64,000 nt of DNA from Toxonevra muliebris (taxonomy: Eukaryota > Arthropoda > Insecta > Diptera > Pallopteridae). A program made the translations under genes and the position numbers. Positions 54,742 to 64,000 of this stretch are shown here, piece by piece. Position 1 is the first letter of the stretch. The number at the start of each line of letters is the position of its first letter. The notes under the pieces were generated by a model. It worked only from the letters and a program-made list of their open reading frames with translations. It had not been told where the DNA came from and did no database searches. Location of the stretch: positions 16,960,815 to 17,024,814 of the forward strand of contig OY829330.1 of assembly GCA_963691655.1 (NCBI GenBank), written 5' to 3'.

Positions 54742-54819
54742 GAAGCGAATACAATGGCTGAGCGTGATATTGGTTCAACATTTCTTCTACCACATACACA
54801 TCTCTATAAACCAGAAAGG
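54742..54819 (+). CDS. Host membrane-protein gene, exon H
   Basis: The acceptor AATTTTACAG ends at 54741. The 26 codons read EANTMAERDIGSTFLLPHTH then LYKPER. The donor AGG|GTAAGT begins at 54820, phase 0. Start and end are placed by consensus and phase. No later exon of the gene could be recognised up to 64000, so the stop codon and 3' UTR are beyond the window. Confidence 0.78.
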
Positions 54820-55001
54820 GTAAGTTTCTTTTCATTTTCCATAATGATTTTTTTTTTTTTTATTTACAATTTTCATGATTAAAATTAAAACTTCTCAGTT
54901 GGAATAATTAGAAATGCTTGTAAAGGTTAATGATGGCTAAAATGGTTATTCTCAAATAACAGTTAACGGATAAAAACGGAGTTCAATGCGTCACGACGTT
55001 T

Positions 55002-57444
55002 CTATGTAACATTAGACTGGCCCTTCGTTGTATGGGCGACTTTTAAGTTGCTCCGAAATCCGCTCCCGGGGATTATTTTATGAGGTTACTGGTAAAACTA
55101 ATCCAGAAAAAATTTCAGCTAAATAGTTAGAATTTTTTCAGAGTTTAGAATTTTTGTTTTTTTTTGCCAAAATTCTCTATTATATACGCCCTAGTGCATT
55201 ATTGATACTCCCTAAAACAAAATAATTTTCTTTGCACTAAACTACATTCAATTCTGTTTCCAACAAGCTATAAATGTTCAAAATCCATAGCGGTGTGGCT
55301 GACTTATTTAACTCTTTTATTCGACCACATCAAAATTTCCTTACATAGCACTATGGGGAAATTGATCACTTTTTCTGGCCAAAACCTCAAAATTTAAATC
55401 TTCAAAAGAGCAATGCCTTTAACCTTTTTGTAAAGTAGACACCCTCAATCTAACGGACTAGCACTTGTTTTGTTTTTAAAACATCGCTACGCTAAACGGC
55501 AGGCATATGAAATTAAGATTTTAATTGGGAATACATTTTTTTAAAACAAATAAATAAGTGTGTCTGAAAGAAAAAGGTTAATATTTCCCTATATTCGTGC
55601 ATAAAAAAATAAAAAAAAAACGGATGATACTACAAATGTTAAGAAGACTAAATTTCTGAAAAAATGCTAAATATTTTCATCGTGTTAGCAATAAGTTCAG
55701 TTTTTTTTTTGCAATGACCTTACTTACGTTCATCACTTTTTTTACAGTAAACTTTAGGTAGGCCTACAAAAAAACGCACCACTTTGCACCACACGCGATA
55801 TATTTTTTTTTTTGATTAAGCAATTAATTCTACATATAAGCAAACTAATTTGATCTGCATCTTCTTGCATCCTCTTTAAAAAAAATAAATTTTTCTAGAC
55901 AAGCACCTTATAGAAAATAAAAAATTATTTGAAATATGGCATTCGAAACTGATTAAAAAAGACGAAAGATTCCGTTCTGTTCTGCTAGTTGCTAGAAAAT
56001 ATTAATCTAGGTAGCATTAAAAAAACACAAGAGACGACATTATTTAAGAATGTCCAAGATATTGAGAAAAAGTGGAAAAATGTCCATAGATACTTGCCAA
56101 ATTTAAGGCTAAATAAAATGTTTGGCTAGCTGGAACAACAGTTCCTGAAATAATAAACTACTCACCAGAATCAAAAGTTTGAGGTCCAGGACTTGGATTC
56201 GAATCGTCGAAGTCGGGCCGTGGAAAAAGGAGAAATGCATTAGAAGTGTGCAAGCAAACTCATAATGTATGTAAATTTTTGTTATTTATTGCAGATAGTA
56301 CGTCAGCTTGGAAATAAGGTAATAAAGATTTAGCAACTGTTCTGAAGAATTGTATTCAGTACCCAAAACAGGCTTCTAAAATTAGAAAAGTACTGTTCAC
56401 GAAAAACAAATTACCGACAGCGCTCCTCTTAATAAGGCCGTAGCATTCTTTTTGGATAATATTTTCACAAAGCAGCAGTATTAGGAGTCAAAATAAAATG
56501 AATATCTTAATACTTTGCAGAGTTTGCTATTTTTTAAGGATTCTTAGAGGTGCCGAGGAGCGGAATACTATTTTTATATACTTAACTCTCCCTATATCGC
56601 TATTGTTTCAATATCTCAGTAGACCTAGTCGACACGAAAAACTAAATAACATTTTCGGAATCTACGCAAAATATTCTTAGAGAAAAAGTGTGTTTTGAGG
56701 TTTTGGCCAGAAAATGTGGGAATTTTACCCATAGTGCGTAGGTAAGTATTTAAGTATACACTACAGCAGCTTAAAAATGTACGAATTTTTTCTAGTATAT
56801 GGTGCTTGAAGTCGAATATCTCAGTCAAACCTCAATGTATTTCGAAAATTTTTTTTTGTTGAAAACAGAATTGAATGTAGTTTATTTTCATACACTTTTA
56901 TATACTGGGAAGCAAACTAGTTGTTTAAAACGTCATTCAAAATGAAAAAATTTCAGTATATTTTGCTCTCTAACTACGGTATTCCTTAAGATATATTAGC
57001 AATTTATATATTGTTGTACGAAGCTAAATGTAGGACATATAAAAATAAAGTTACGGGCAAGTATATGCTTTAACCTATCAAAAATGGGGTTTTCGGCCCT
57101 AAGTCCAGGTTTTGAGTGTCAACTCAAAATTCTGGACTACGACACGTACAAACCTAGAAAAAAGAATATTCAAATTTATTTTTTTTTGTCACACTGTTGT
57201 TTTTATTCCGATTTTGGACATTTAAGAAAGGATAGATGCAAGAAGATGCAACTTTATAGAAAAAAAAGTTATGGAAAATTTTGGCAAAAAAACCAAAATT
57301 TCAAAACTTTGAAGGGTCAGGGATAGCTCAAAAATTCTTCGATTGAGTAGAAATTTTTCGGGATTAGTTTTTCCAGTGACCTCACAAAATAAGCCCCGGG
57401 GAGCGGAATTCGGAATAACTTTCCAAATAAGGGCCAGTCTAATG
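55002..57444. mobile_element. 2.4 kb fold-back element with long inverted repeats
   Basis: Outer ends: CATTAGACTGGCCCTT at 55010 and its inverse at 57429-57444. Inward matches: CCGCTCCCGGGGATTATTTT / reverse CCGCTCCCCGGGGCTTATTTT (57383-57404), GAGGTTACTGG with ACTAATCC (55082-55104), ACTACATTCAATTCTGTTT (55243) against 56863-56883, and TGGCCAAAACCTCAAAA (55376) against 56694-56710. The arms are about 450-750 bp each, separated by a centre of about 0.7-1 kb that has stop-broken frames. I recognise no transposase. Confidence 0.78.
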
Positions 57445-58480
57445 CAACATTGTTTCTGTTTTGCTTCATTTCAAAGGTTTTCATTAGCAAACGTTTTCAG
57501 TTTACAAAAATGTTTAAAAATGTTTTCTAAAGAATCCAATAGACACGAATTTTTGAAACTGCATATAATAATGTTGAGGAATGAAACTCTTGTTCATAAC
57601 TGAAAATGTCAAATACAAAATTCTTATTCTAGTCTTATATGATGTAATACAAGGTGGGATAAAAGTAATGTCATAATGTGAATTGGGAAAATTTTCACAG
57701 GAAATTTATTTGAAATATTATGTTAAGTTGAAAAAATTACCACCTCCGGAGTTGATGACCATTAGAGTGGGCCATAATTTTTAAGTTTGGAATATTTTTC
57801 CATACACCCTCTAATTTTGGTCTTTAATGTTAATAATGTAAGCTGTAACAGTTTCAGACAAGAATATTTATATTTAAACGTGCCTCCTCGGCTTCAAAAT
57901 ATGTGATATGTATGTATGTAATACGAGTATGCTGCTTATTTATTTAAATTATTGGTTTTTGTTTACAGCAAGTGACCTTTTTTTAACAATTATGGATATG
58001 AAGAATTCATGTATTTTTAAGTAAACTAAATAGCCGAATGTTTTTAATGATCGTAAGGTAATGTTGTTCGATCGTGCCCTAGTTATTTTTTTAAGTACTC
58101 ACTAACAACTTTTTTTAAATAAAGAGAATAGAAATGCAGTATGTATATGGAAGGAACATACAACTTTTATTACATTCAAAAAATACTGTTGTTGATCTGT
58201 TTATTTTTGAATATTTTCATATTAATTGATACAGGGAAAAAGAGGAGAAATAAGAACACAAATTTAATATGTGGTTTTAAATGTATAACATGCCACGGGA
58301 GTGGCTTCAGTTTATTGGAACTTTTGTAAGCAAGGGATGCTCAAGAACTAACTTTAGACTTTCTCAAACAATGGGATTTTATACCGTATGAGAACTGGTA
58401 TAATCTCATGGGTTGAGATAATCTGTTACAATATATTGGTATATAAAGAGAATATATATGGATAATACATAGTAAGATAA
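57445..58480. other. Non-coding stretch between fold-back and BEL elements
   Basis: AT-rich. Small frames have no recognisable domain. No exon of the host gene could be placed. Confidence 0.5.
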
Positions 58481-58560
58481 ATACCAGAGTGGTATTTCAG
58501 AGGAAATTCAATACAAAACTAATACCAGAGTGGTATTTTATGGTAATTCAATAATTCATT
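58481..58560 (+). repeat. Two direct copies of an AATACCAGAGTGGTATTT unit
   Basis: AATACCAGAGTGGTATTT occurs at about 58481-58498 and 58523-58541, followed each time by a variant of GGAAATTCAAT/GGTAATTCAAT. Each unit is itself a palindrome around GAG. It lies 3' of the BEL stop codons (on the - strand) and may belong to the BEL 3' end. Confidence 0.6.
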
Positions 58561-58638
58561 TACTTATAACTAATAACTATAATTCCGTCGGGAGACGACG
58601 GAAGCAGTGATGGTGACGTCAACTAATGCCGAGAGCAC

Positions 58639-59192
58639 TTAGTCGAACTCAATAAGAGGTTCCTCTACATGGCCCTCAACATCGCGGGCCCCTTGGACGG
58701 ATTGGCCGTTCAACGTCATTTGTACCTCCTTCAGAACCATCACCACGGCTGTCAGGAGCTGATGATGCCTCGATCTTTGTTCTCTTCCAGATCGCACGCT
58801 TCGACTTGGTTGTGGTGTGGGCTGTCGACGGGAGGAGTGATTGCGTGCGAGTTGCAGTGTTGGCGATTGAGATGGGATTCTCGTTACAGCCGATCGCAGG
58901 CGTTGCTGTACGGCCGACACTGCCGTACTTCGAGCGCGTTGGCCAATGCTGACGCGCAGGGAAATGGGCGTGCAGAAGGGTATGATGCCCTAGACCGCAG
59001 GCATGACAGCTCTGTAGCGATGTGCAGGCCCCGGTGCTATGGGAGCTTGCCAGGCAGTTGATGCAATATAGATGACTCCGCGCTGCGTGATATCGTTCGT
59101 CTGGGGTCATTGCAAGGAACGACCGGCAATATTTTAACGGGTGGTACCTCGCACACACTCGACAGCGGAAGACTTCGTTTTGTTCGTGAGAT
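58639..59192 (-). pseudogene. BEL/Pao 3' zinc-knuckle exon, copy 2 (one frameshift)
   Basis: On the - strand TTATAATTACAG ends at 59193. After one base the frame reads SHEQNEVFRCRVCARYHPLK, YCRSFLAMTPDERYHAARSH, LYCINCLASSHSTGACTSLQ and SCHACGLGHHTLLH. The C-X2-C ... H ... C, C-X2-C ... H ... C and C-X2-C ... HH arrangement equals the complete BEL Gag knuckle array. A frameshift near 58920 leads to a Ser/Arg-rich segment and a conserved C-terminus (AVVMVLKEVQMTLNGQSVQG, ending EEPLIEFD-stop). It sits about 80 bp after the integrase stop. The placement 3' of pol and the acceptor in the same phase as copy 1 suggest expression by splicing. Confidence 0.78.
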
Positions 59193-59270
59193 CTGTAATT
59201 ATAAGACAATTATTATTATCTCATAAATTAAGGATGCTAATATGTATTGTGAGTTTGAGATTTATTGAGA

Positions 59271-59831
59271 TTAAGAGTTTGGGGGAGGGTCATTGGGTAA
59301 GACGCATAATTTGACTATGGGTCTTTTAAAAACTCCGTTTTGAGTACGGACATCAGCTACTCTGATATGATTATCAGCCCCACGGTAAACCTTGATTACT
59401 CGACCAAGGCGCCATTCGTGTGGGGGTAGTAGATAATCTTTTACAACGACGAGCTCGCCTTCAGTGATGTCCTTTTGGGGATATTTCCACTTGTATCTCT
59501 TGTGCAATTCTTTGAGATACTCGTCCTTCCACCGTCTGCTAAATTGATGATGAAGAACCTTGAGTTTTTGCCACCGAGTAGAGAGAGACATATATTCGGC
59601 ATTCGGTTCCGGCAAAGCGAGAAGTGGCCCACCACGAAGAAAATGACCTGGAGTAAGGGCAAGTAAATCTGATGGATCTTGGGACATAGAAGATAGTGGT
59701 CGGGAGTTGAGAACGGCCTCTATTCGAGTTATGAGTGTGAGAAATTCCTCGAACGTAAACCTATGCGACCCGGCGATTTTAATAAAATGGGCCTTGAAGC
59801 TTTTTACTCCGGATTCCCAGAGGCCACCCAT
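59271..59831 (-). pseudogene. BEL/Pao integrase C-terminal part
   Basis: It starts at the third catalytic residue, the Glu of GGLWESGVKSFKAHF. It continues with the conserved [20 protein letters not shown] and [17 protein letters not shown], then SRRWKDEYLKELHKRYKW, and the C-terminal DNA-binding part WRLGRVIKVYRGADNHIRVA with RPIVKLCVLP. It ends at a stop at 59271. The frameshift at about 59830 separates it from the front half. Its sequence is well conserved, so the element is not ancient. Confidence 0.88.
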
Positions 59832-60615
59832 GTGAGGTGCATTTGGCGGGGTGAATACCCATTCGCAAACCTTGGGTGCTGTATTTGGCTGCTATATCAG
59901 TAGAAACCTCTTTTAGAAATTGAATAAGATCTTTACTGATCGCACGCTGGGCTCCAATGAATGTCTTTCCACTATCCGACATCATTTTGCTGGGAAGGCC
60001 CCGTCGGCCGGTAAACCTAGCAAATGCTGCTCGAAAAGCTTCAGTCGTGAGATCTGAGCAAACTTCGAGATGTATCGCCTTTGTGGAGAAACAGACGAAA
60101 ACACAGACATATGCTTTCAGACATGGGGATCGTCGAAGAATAGAGGACTTCACTTGAAAGGGACCAGCGAAGTCAACTCCAGTGACGGTAAAGGGGAGAG
60201 AGAATGTACAACGCTCTGGAGGTAGAGCGGCCATTATTTGGGATCGGACCCGTTGCTTGTATAAAGTGCAAGCTTTGCATTGAAATATGCATTTTTTCAC
60301 CTTGAGTTTTAGGCGAGGAATATAGTACTCTTGCTGTACCATTCGAATCATAAGTTGTTTTTCGGCATGCAAGAGAATTTTATGAAGAAAATCTAAGTGT
60401 AATGAACAAAAACGAGATATATCAGGGATGATAACAGGGTGCCGTTCATTATAGCTTAGAGCAGCATGAACTAAGCGTCCATTTACCCTCATAACGCCTT
60501 GAGTATCCAGGAATGGATTCAGCGAGAGTAATGAACTTTTCTTGCCAATCGGCTTTGAAGCCGAAAGCGCTAAGTATTCAGGATTGAAATACTGAGATTG
60601 AGTGAGTTTTATCAA
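59779..60615 (-). pseudogene. BEL/Pao integrase N-terminal part and core
   Basis: The frame of 278 codons reads the linker, the zinc-binding HHCC region (SLHLDFLHKILLHAEKQLMI, CIFQCKACTLYKQ) and the DDE core with TGVDFAGPF (first Asp) and MMSDSGKTFIGA (second Asp). Most relatives have SDNGTNF, so the change N to S is unusual. After IAAKYSTQG it leaves the frame; the Glu follows in the frame of 59831. Integrase would insert element DNA into the host chromosome. Confidence 0.88.
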
Positions 60616-60799
60616 ACGAGTTTTGAAAAATTGTACTTCTAACTGGGTTATGTTGCCGACCTCAGAAATAGAAGCTTTCTTAAGCTTATGAAAAAAGCGA
60701 AATACGAGGCAAAGAACACGTAATGCACGAGAGAACGAAGAGAACCGCTCGAGGATGTCGGCACGTTCAATTGCATGGAAAACGTTTACCTTACGTACT

Positions 60800-61318
60800 T
60801 CAGGGGGAGATTTGGTGGATTGAGAGGGCTGTGGATGTACGATTCGCTACATATGTTTTCCAAGTGCATGGAGGCTTTTCTAGCCAAGCAAGAACGATCT
60901 CAGAATCTGACCAAAGGAAGAGTTCTTGGTTCTCGAGATTGAGATAGGATCGAACATGTTTAACTAATTTTGAGAGTAAGACCGCTCCACACAATTCTAG
61001 CCGCGGAAGGCTTATTGTTTGCAGAGGAGCCACTTTACCTTTTGCAACTAAGAGATGAGAGGAAACGGGATTGTCTTTCTCTTGTGTGCGAATATAAAGG
61101 CAAGCACAATAAGCTTTTTCCGATGCATCACAAAATCCATGGAGTTGGATATGTTTCTTCGGCGAGAATTGGATCCATCGAGGGATTTCGATGTTGCCGA
61201 TTGTAGAGAGATTTTCTACAAAATTGTTCCATTTATGGAGCGAATTCTGTTTTACACATTCATCCCAATCAGTACCTTCTAACCAGAGTTGTTGGAGTAG
61301 GATTTTCGCATGAACCAT
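60800..61318 (-). pseudogene. BEL/Pao RT-RNase H connection and RNase H
   Basis: The motifs [39 protein letters not shown] and [20 protein letters not shown], with the catalytic [13 protein letters not shown], mark the Pao-type connection and RNase H. A stop or frameshift separates it from the RT (61.27-61.8 kb) and from the integrase linker. Confidence 0.85.
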
Positions 61319-61802
61319 AACTGGCGATAGCCATCCTGCCGGGTCGAAAAGTTTCGCAACAGAAGAGAGAATCTGGCGTTTCGTGGCAGAGGTTGAAGCT
61401 GGAATGGGGTCGAATGTGTATGAAAATGAATCTTTTATTGCATTCCACCTTATTGAGAATAATGGGATTATTTGAAGTTATCTTTTTCAAAGGCAAACCT
61501 GCGGAATTCAGGGATTGAATTACCTGACTCATGGATTCAATGGCTGACTCTACATCATGACCACCAGAAAGTATGTCATCGACATAGGTTTCTTCTAACA
61601 GAATATTAGAAGCGAGAGGAAATTTTTCTTTAGAGTCGTATGCTAATTGATGCAGCGTTCTTATAGCTAAATATGGGGCACAATTTACACCAAAGGTCAC
61701 CGTTTTCAATTTGTAGTCTTCTATTATACTTTGTGGAGATTTGCGGAAGAGAATCCGTTGAAAATTTTTATCGTCCTCATGAACAAAGATTTGCCGATAC
61801 AT
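61269..61802 (-). pseudogene. BEL/Pao reverse transcriptase, palm and fingers part
   Basis: The frame has MYRQIFVHEDDKNFQRILFR, TVTFGVNCAPYLAIRTLHQL and the catalytic TYVDDILSGGHD. These are the RT palm motifs of BEL/Pao. The stretch expected before DIEKMYRQI (PHH-V, RVVFDAS, LND-L, first catalytic Asp) is missing, because the N-terminal frame joins directly at NDDIEKMYR. A deletion of about 90 codons therefore removes one catalytic Asp. The end at 61269 is out of frame. Confidence 0.88.
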
Positions 61803-62167
61803 TTTTTCAATATCGTCATTTTTTCCATGTGGTTCAGAGAGAGATATTCGTCAAGTACTTTCGAGTAAGTATCATGCAAATCTTTGCCAGAGTGCGCTCC
61901 ATACCTAGGAGTTGGTGGAGCGCTTGAGTTCTGGAATGTCCTAATGCCATGGATTCTGGAAATGCTTACTTTGTACAACTCTTCACAAATTTTGTCTTCT
62001 TCTAACGCTGCTGGGGAATCCAGTATTTCTTCCTGCTCCCAGAATTGTCTTAATTGAGCACTAAGACAATCGTTTGAGATGGGAGATACTTGCGTCGTGA
62101 ATGCCGTTACGTTTTCTGCAATGGGTCCGCTTAAGATCCATCCGAAAATCGTATTTTGTGCTAGCAA
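61724..62167 (-). pseudogene. BEL/Pao Pol: region between protease and RT
   Basis: AQNTIFGWILSGPI followed by LSAQLRQFWEQEEI and the linker to LDEYLSLNHMEK is the usual lead into the RT of BEL/Pao. It overlaps the next frame at the deletion joint near 61800. Confidence 0.8.
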
Positions 62168-62182
62168 ACTTCCGCAAATATT

Positions 62183-62482
62183 TCAATGCAAGCCTTGTAA
62201 TAGGATTTGAGGGGTCAAATCGCTACCAATAACCAGATCGATTTTAGCAGGAGAGAAACATTGTGGATCAGCTAGCTCTAACTTCGAGAACTCCTTCCAC
62301 TCAGGATCTTTCACCTTAAATGTGGGCAAGAAGTGGGTTAATTGTGGGAGGACTATTGTGTGAGCTGCCGTGGATTTTGACTGCTGGACGTGACATGGAG
62401 CATTGAGTGATGTTGTCGCTGGCAGTATATACAAGTGAATTGACTTGAACATTAATTTATCATATGTGAATATGACAAGCAA
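62183..62482 (-). pseudogene. BEL/Pao protease, C-terminal part
   Basis: The frame reads TAAHTIVLPQLTHFLPTFKV, then LELADPQCFSPAKIDLVIGS, ending SDLTPQILLQG. IDLVIGSDL is the second conserved box of the Pao protease. The N-terminal active-site block (LLDSGS) is missing because of a deletion joint near 62460-62490. Confidence 0.75.
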
Positions 62483-63114
62483 TTTTCACAATATTTATTC
62501 TCCTTTACGAACTTCAATCTATCGAAAATAGACAGGCGTTTAAATTTTTGGCAGTATTTTAACGCATGATTTGCGTTGCAAAGCCTACATGAGAATTGCT
62601 GCCTATTTTCAGAGTGATATGATTGAGTTCGATTCTGAGTTCTATTTTGAGGGAGATGGGTTGTGGGCGCTCTAGGTTTCGAAGGCCAATAGCGCGTTAG
62701 ACGCTCAACTACTTCGATCCTACTCGTAAGAAATCTATCCATTTCATGCCAAGTTGGGAGCTCTTTCCGAGATGTAAGAGATTGTTCCCATAGAGCTGGA
62801 GTATCTTCGGGTAATTTTGAGGAGCAGATATATACTAGGATGGGATCCCATGTATCCACTAAAATACCCTGTGTCTTGAGAATCGACAAACAGTTATTGA
62901 TTGTATTTTGAGTTTTTTGAATCGCTTCGTTATTTTCTGTGTTTATAAGAGGTATGTTCATCAGAGCTTTTATTTGATTATCCACTAAAATTCTACGATT
63001 TTCGTATCGTGATTTTAGTGCTTCCCAAGCGAGATCGAAATTATCATCGCTTAAGGGGTATTGTTTAACATTGTTTTTTTTTTGGTAATTCGGTGGTGTC
63101 ATTAAGTTCGACAT
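62452..63114 (-). pseudogene. BEL/Pao Gag, truncated N-terminus, knuckle region cut
   Basis: The ATG at 63114 starts MSNLMTPPNYQKKNNVKQYP and reaches YPLSDDNFDLAWEALKSRYE, which in complete elements comes after about 100 further residues (FxGDyxxWxxFxxxF). It then runs through DTWDPILVYICSSKLPEDTP to the first knuckle CRLCNANHALKYCQKF and YCENCLSYSHMIN, after which it breaks. The second and third knuckles (C-x2-C...HHTLLH) are lost here but are present in the 3' exon at 58.6-59.2 kb. Confidence 0.85.
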
Positions 63115-64000
63115 TTTGATTTAAAAATAAGAAAAACAACTTAAAGAAACACATTCAATGCCATTGACCGATTAGTAGTGATATGTGAATTGATTTCGAC
63201 TGTAATCGAAATCCATTTGTAATCGACTTTGCTAAAAATTTCCATTTCTTATAATGGACTTTAAATTAAAGCTCAAGCCAAGCTCGATCGAAAGTCAAAT
63301 TTTACTTGTTTAACCCTAGGATGGACACCTTTCTGGGAGGAGGTAACATATCCTCCTGGGCCCACGTGAATAAAACTAGTTATGGCCTATTACAGCATGT
63401 TATTGCACTGGCAGGTGTGCGCTTAGTATCGGACATGGCCTCCTACATTTGGTGTGTGTTTCTAGCATGTATATGTGTACAGTTAGGGCTGAAAAGATGT
63501 ATAGTATAACGTAGGCGATGGTTATTCGGATTGATGTATATAAGCCGGATCGATTTTGTTTGGATAATAATTTTTTTTTGTATTTTTTCTAATTATTTCC
63601 TTTTTTCGAAACAAATAAGAATTATTTTCCCTTTCTTACACTTATTTCAATTATTTTAAATTAATCCAGTAATGAGTGAAAACACAAAGAGTGAAAGTAT
63701 TTTCGTACAAAGCCTTAGCAATTGAAATAAGAAAACATCAAATTTTATAATATTTATAACTTTTGTGCTGGTAAGAATATTTATAAAATTTATGTAGGGT
63801 TCTGTTCACTAAATATTCTGCTATAGTTTGGTAAAAAATAAGCATCTTTTTAGAAGCACAGTAATGCTTGGTTTTCACTATGTCATATTCCCTGTCAAAA
63901 AGAGAGAATTTTCTATATGAAACTTGGCAACATGTTGCCAAATTTTAATAAATTTGACATAGTGAAATCCAGGTATAAGAAAATAATTTACTTTTAAAAT
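63115..64000. other. BEL 5' leader and flanking non-coding DNA
   Basis: This includes the untranslated leader upstream of Gag. GTATATAAGC near 63537 and an AACGTAGGCG stretch look promoter-like but have no associated gene. The 67-codon frame at 63306 shows no domain. No LTR pair or tRNA primer site could be recognised. Confidence 0.4.

Larger units (their letters stand above)
58639..63114 (-). mobile_element. BEL/Pao LTR retrotransposon, internally deleted
   Basis: The - strand order is Gag with zinc knuckle, protease remnant, RT with YVDD, RNase H, integrase, and then an extra zinc-knuckle exon. This is a BEL/Pao element. Deletions in the Gag N-terminus, at the Gag-protease junction and in the RT palm, plus several frameshifts, make it defective. 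I could not define the LTRs. A TATA-like GTATATAAGC on the opposite strand at 63537 is not an LTR promoter of this element. Confidence 0.9.

Noticed and set aside
58669..59061. A 130-codon + strand ORF
   Set aside because: Antisense shadow of the BEL zinc-knuckle exon, which shows the cysteine pattern on the - strand.
63530..63545. TATA box of a gene
   Set aside because: No supported coding sequence follows on the + strand within the window.
1..64000. CRISPR arrays, bacterial operons, riboswitches
   Set aside because: The content is eukaryotic (introns, SINEs, fly transposons); no spaced identical short repeats of CRISPR type were seen.

Overview
The window reads as genomic DNA from a higher fly (Diptera, Brachycera). 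It is AT-rich and uses spliceosomal introns with GT-AG borders. One host gene is full of CAG/CAA (opa-type) homopolymers, and the rest is dense with insect-type transposable elements: Ty3/gypsy, BEL/Pao, R1/jockey-like non-LTR elements, mariner, Tc1, hAT, piggyBac, PIF/Harbinger, tRNA-derived SINEs, MITEs and fold-back elements. I cannot name the species.

The backbone is a single host gene on the + strand, entered in the middle and left before its end. Eight coding exons can be joined with consistent reading phase: 8271-15741, 21457-21704, 24199-24328, 45123-45742, 45825-46274, 51389-51741, 52153-52249 and 54742-54819. Together they give about 3,149 codons. The predicted protein is a very large single-pass membrane protein. 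It has Thr-rich, beta-type repeats resembling insect DUF4758 repeats, about 1,700 residues of Gln/His/Asn/Ser/Thr low complexity, a second Thr-rich block, an EGF-like module, a SEA-like domain split over two exons, a calcium-binding-type EGF, a third EGF, one transmembrane helix and a cytoplasmic tail of at least 400 residues. The start, signal peptide and stop codon lie outside the window.

Upstream of the first visible exon (1-8270): a decayed Ty3/gypsy element on the - strand with a likely 5' LTR and primer-binding site, palindromic MITE-like repeats and hAT remnants. Intron 15742-21456: a deleted non-LTR element and dispersed repeats. Intron 21705-24198: almost filled by one 2.2 kb fold-back element. 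Intron 24329-45122 (20.8 kb): a MITE, a non-LTR tail, a TA-flanked 1.58 kb element, piggyBac and Harbinger remnants, a SINE, a nested MADF-domain gene with its own introns, hAT, a Harbinger/non-LTR chimera, a BEL fragment, a deleted mariner, and an unidentified ORF. Intron 46275-51388: a Tc1 element containing a fold-back element, which itself contains a SINE and a nearly complete mariner. Downstream of the last visible exon: a hAT-type MITE lies before it in the preceding intron, then a 2.4 kb fold-back element and a BEL/Pao element (58.6-63.1 kb, - strand) follow.

The most unusual signal is that both BEL/Pao copies carry, 3' of the integrase, a separate zinc-knuckle ORF. In both copies it begins directly after a splice-acceptor-like sequence in the same phase and ends in a related C-terminus. 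It looks like a spliced accessory or displaced Gag exon. Other notable points are the 7.5 kb opa-rich exon, the four-level transposon nest, and a two-headed tRNA SINE with a clean target-site duplication.
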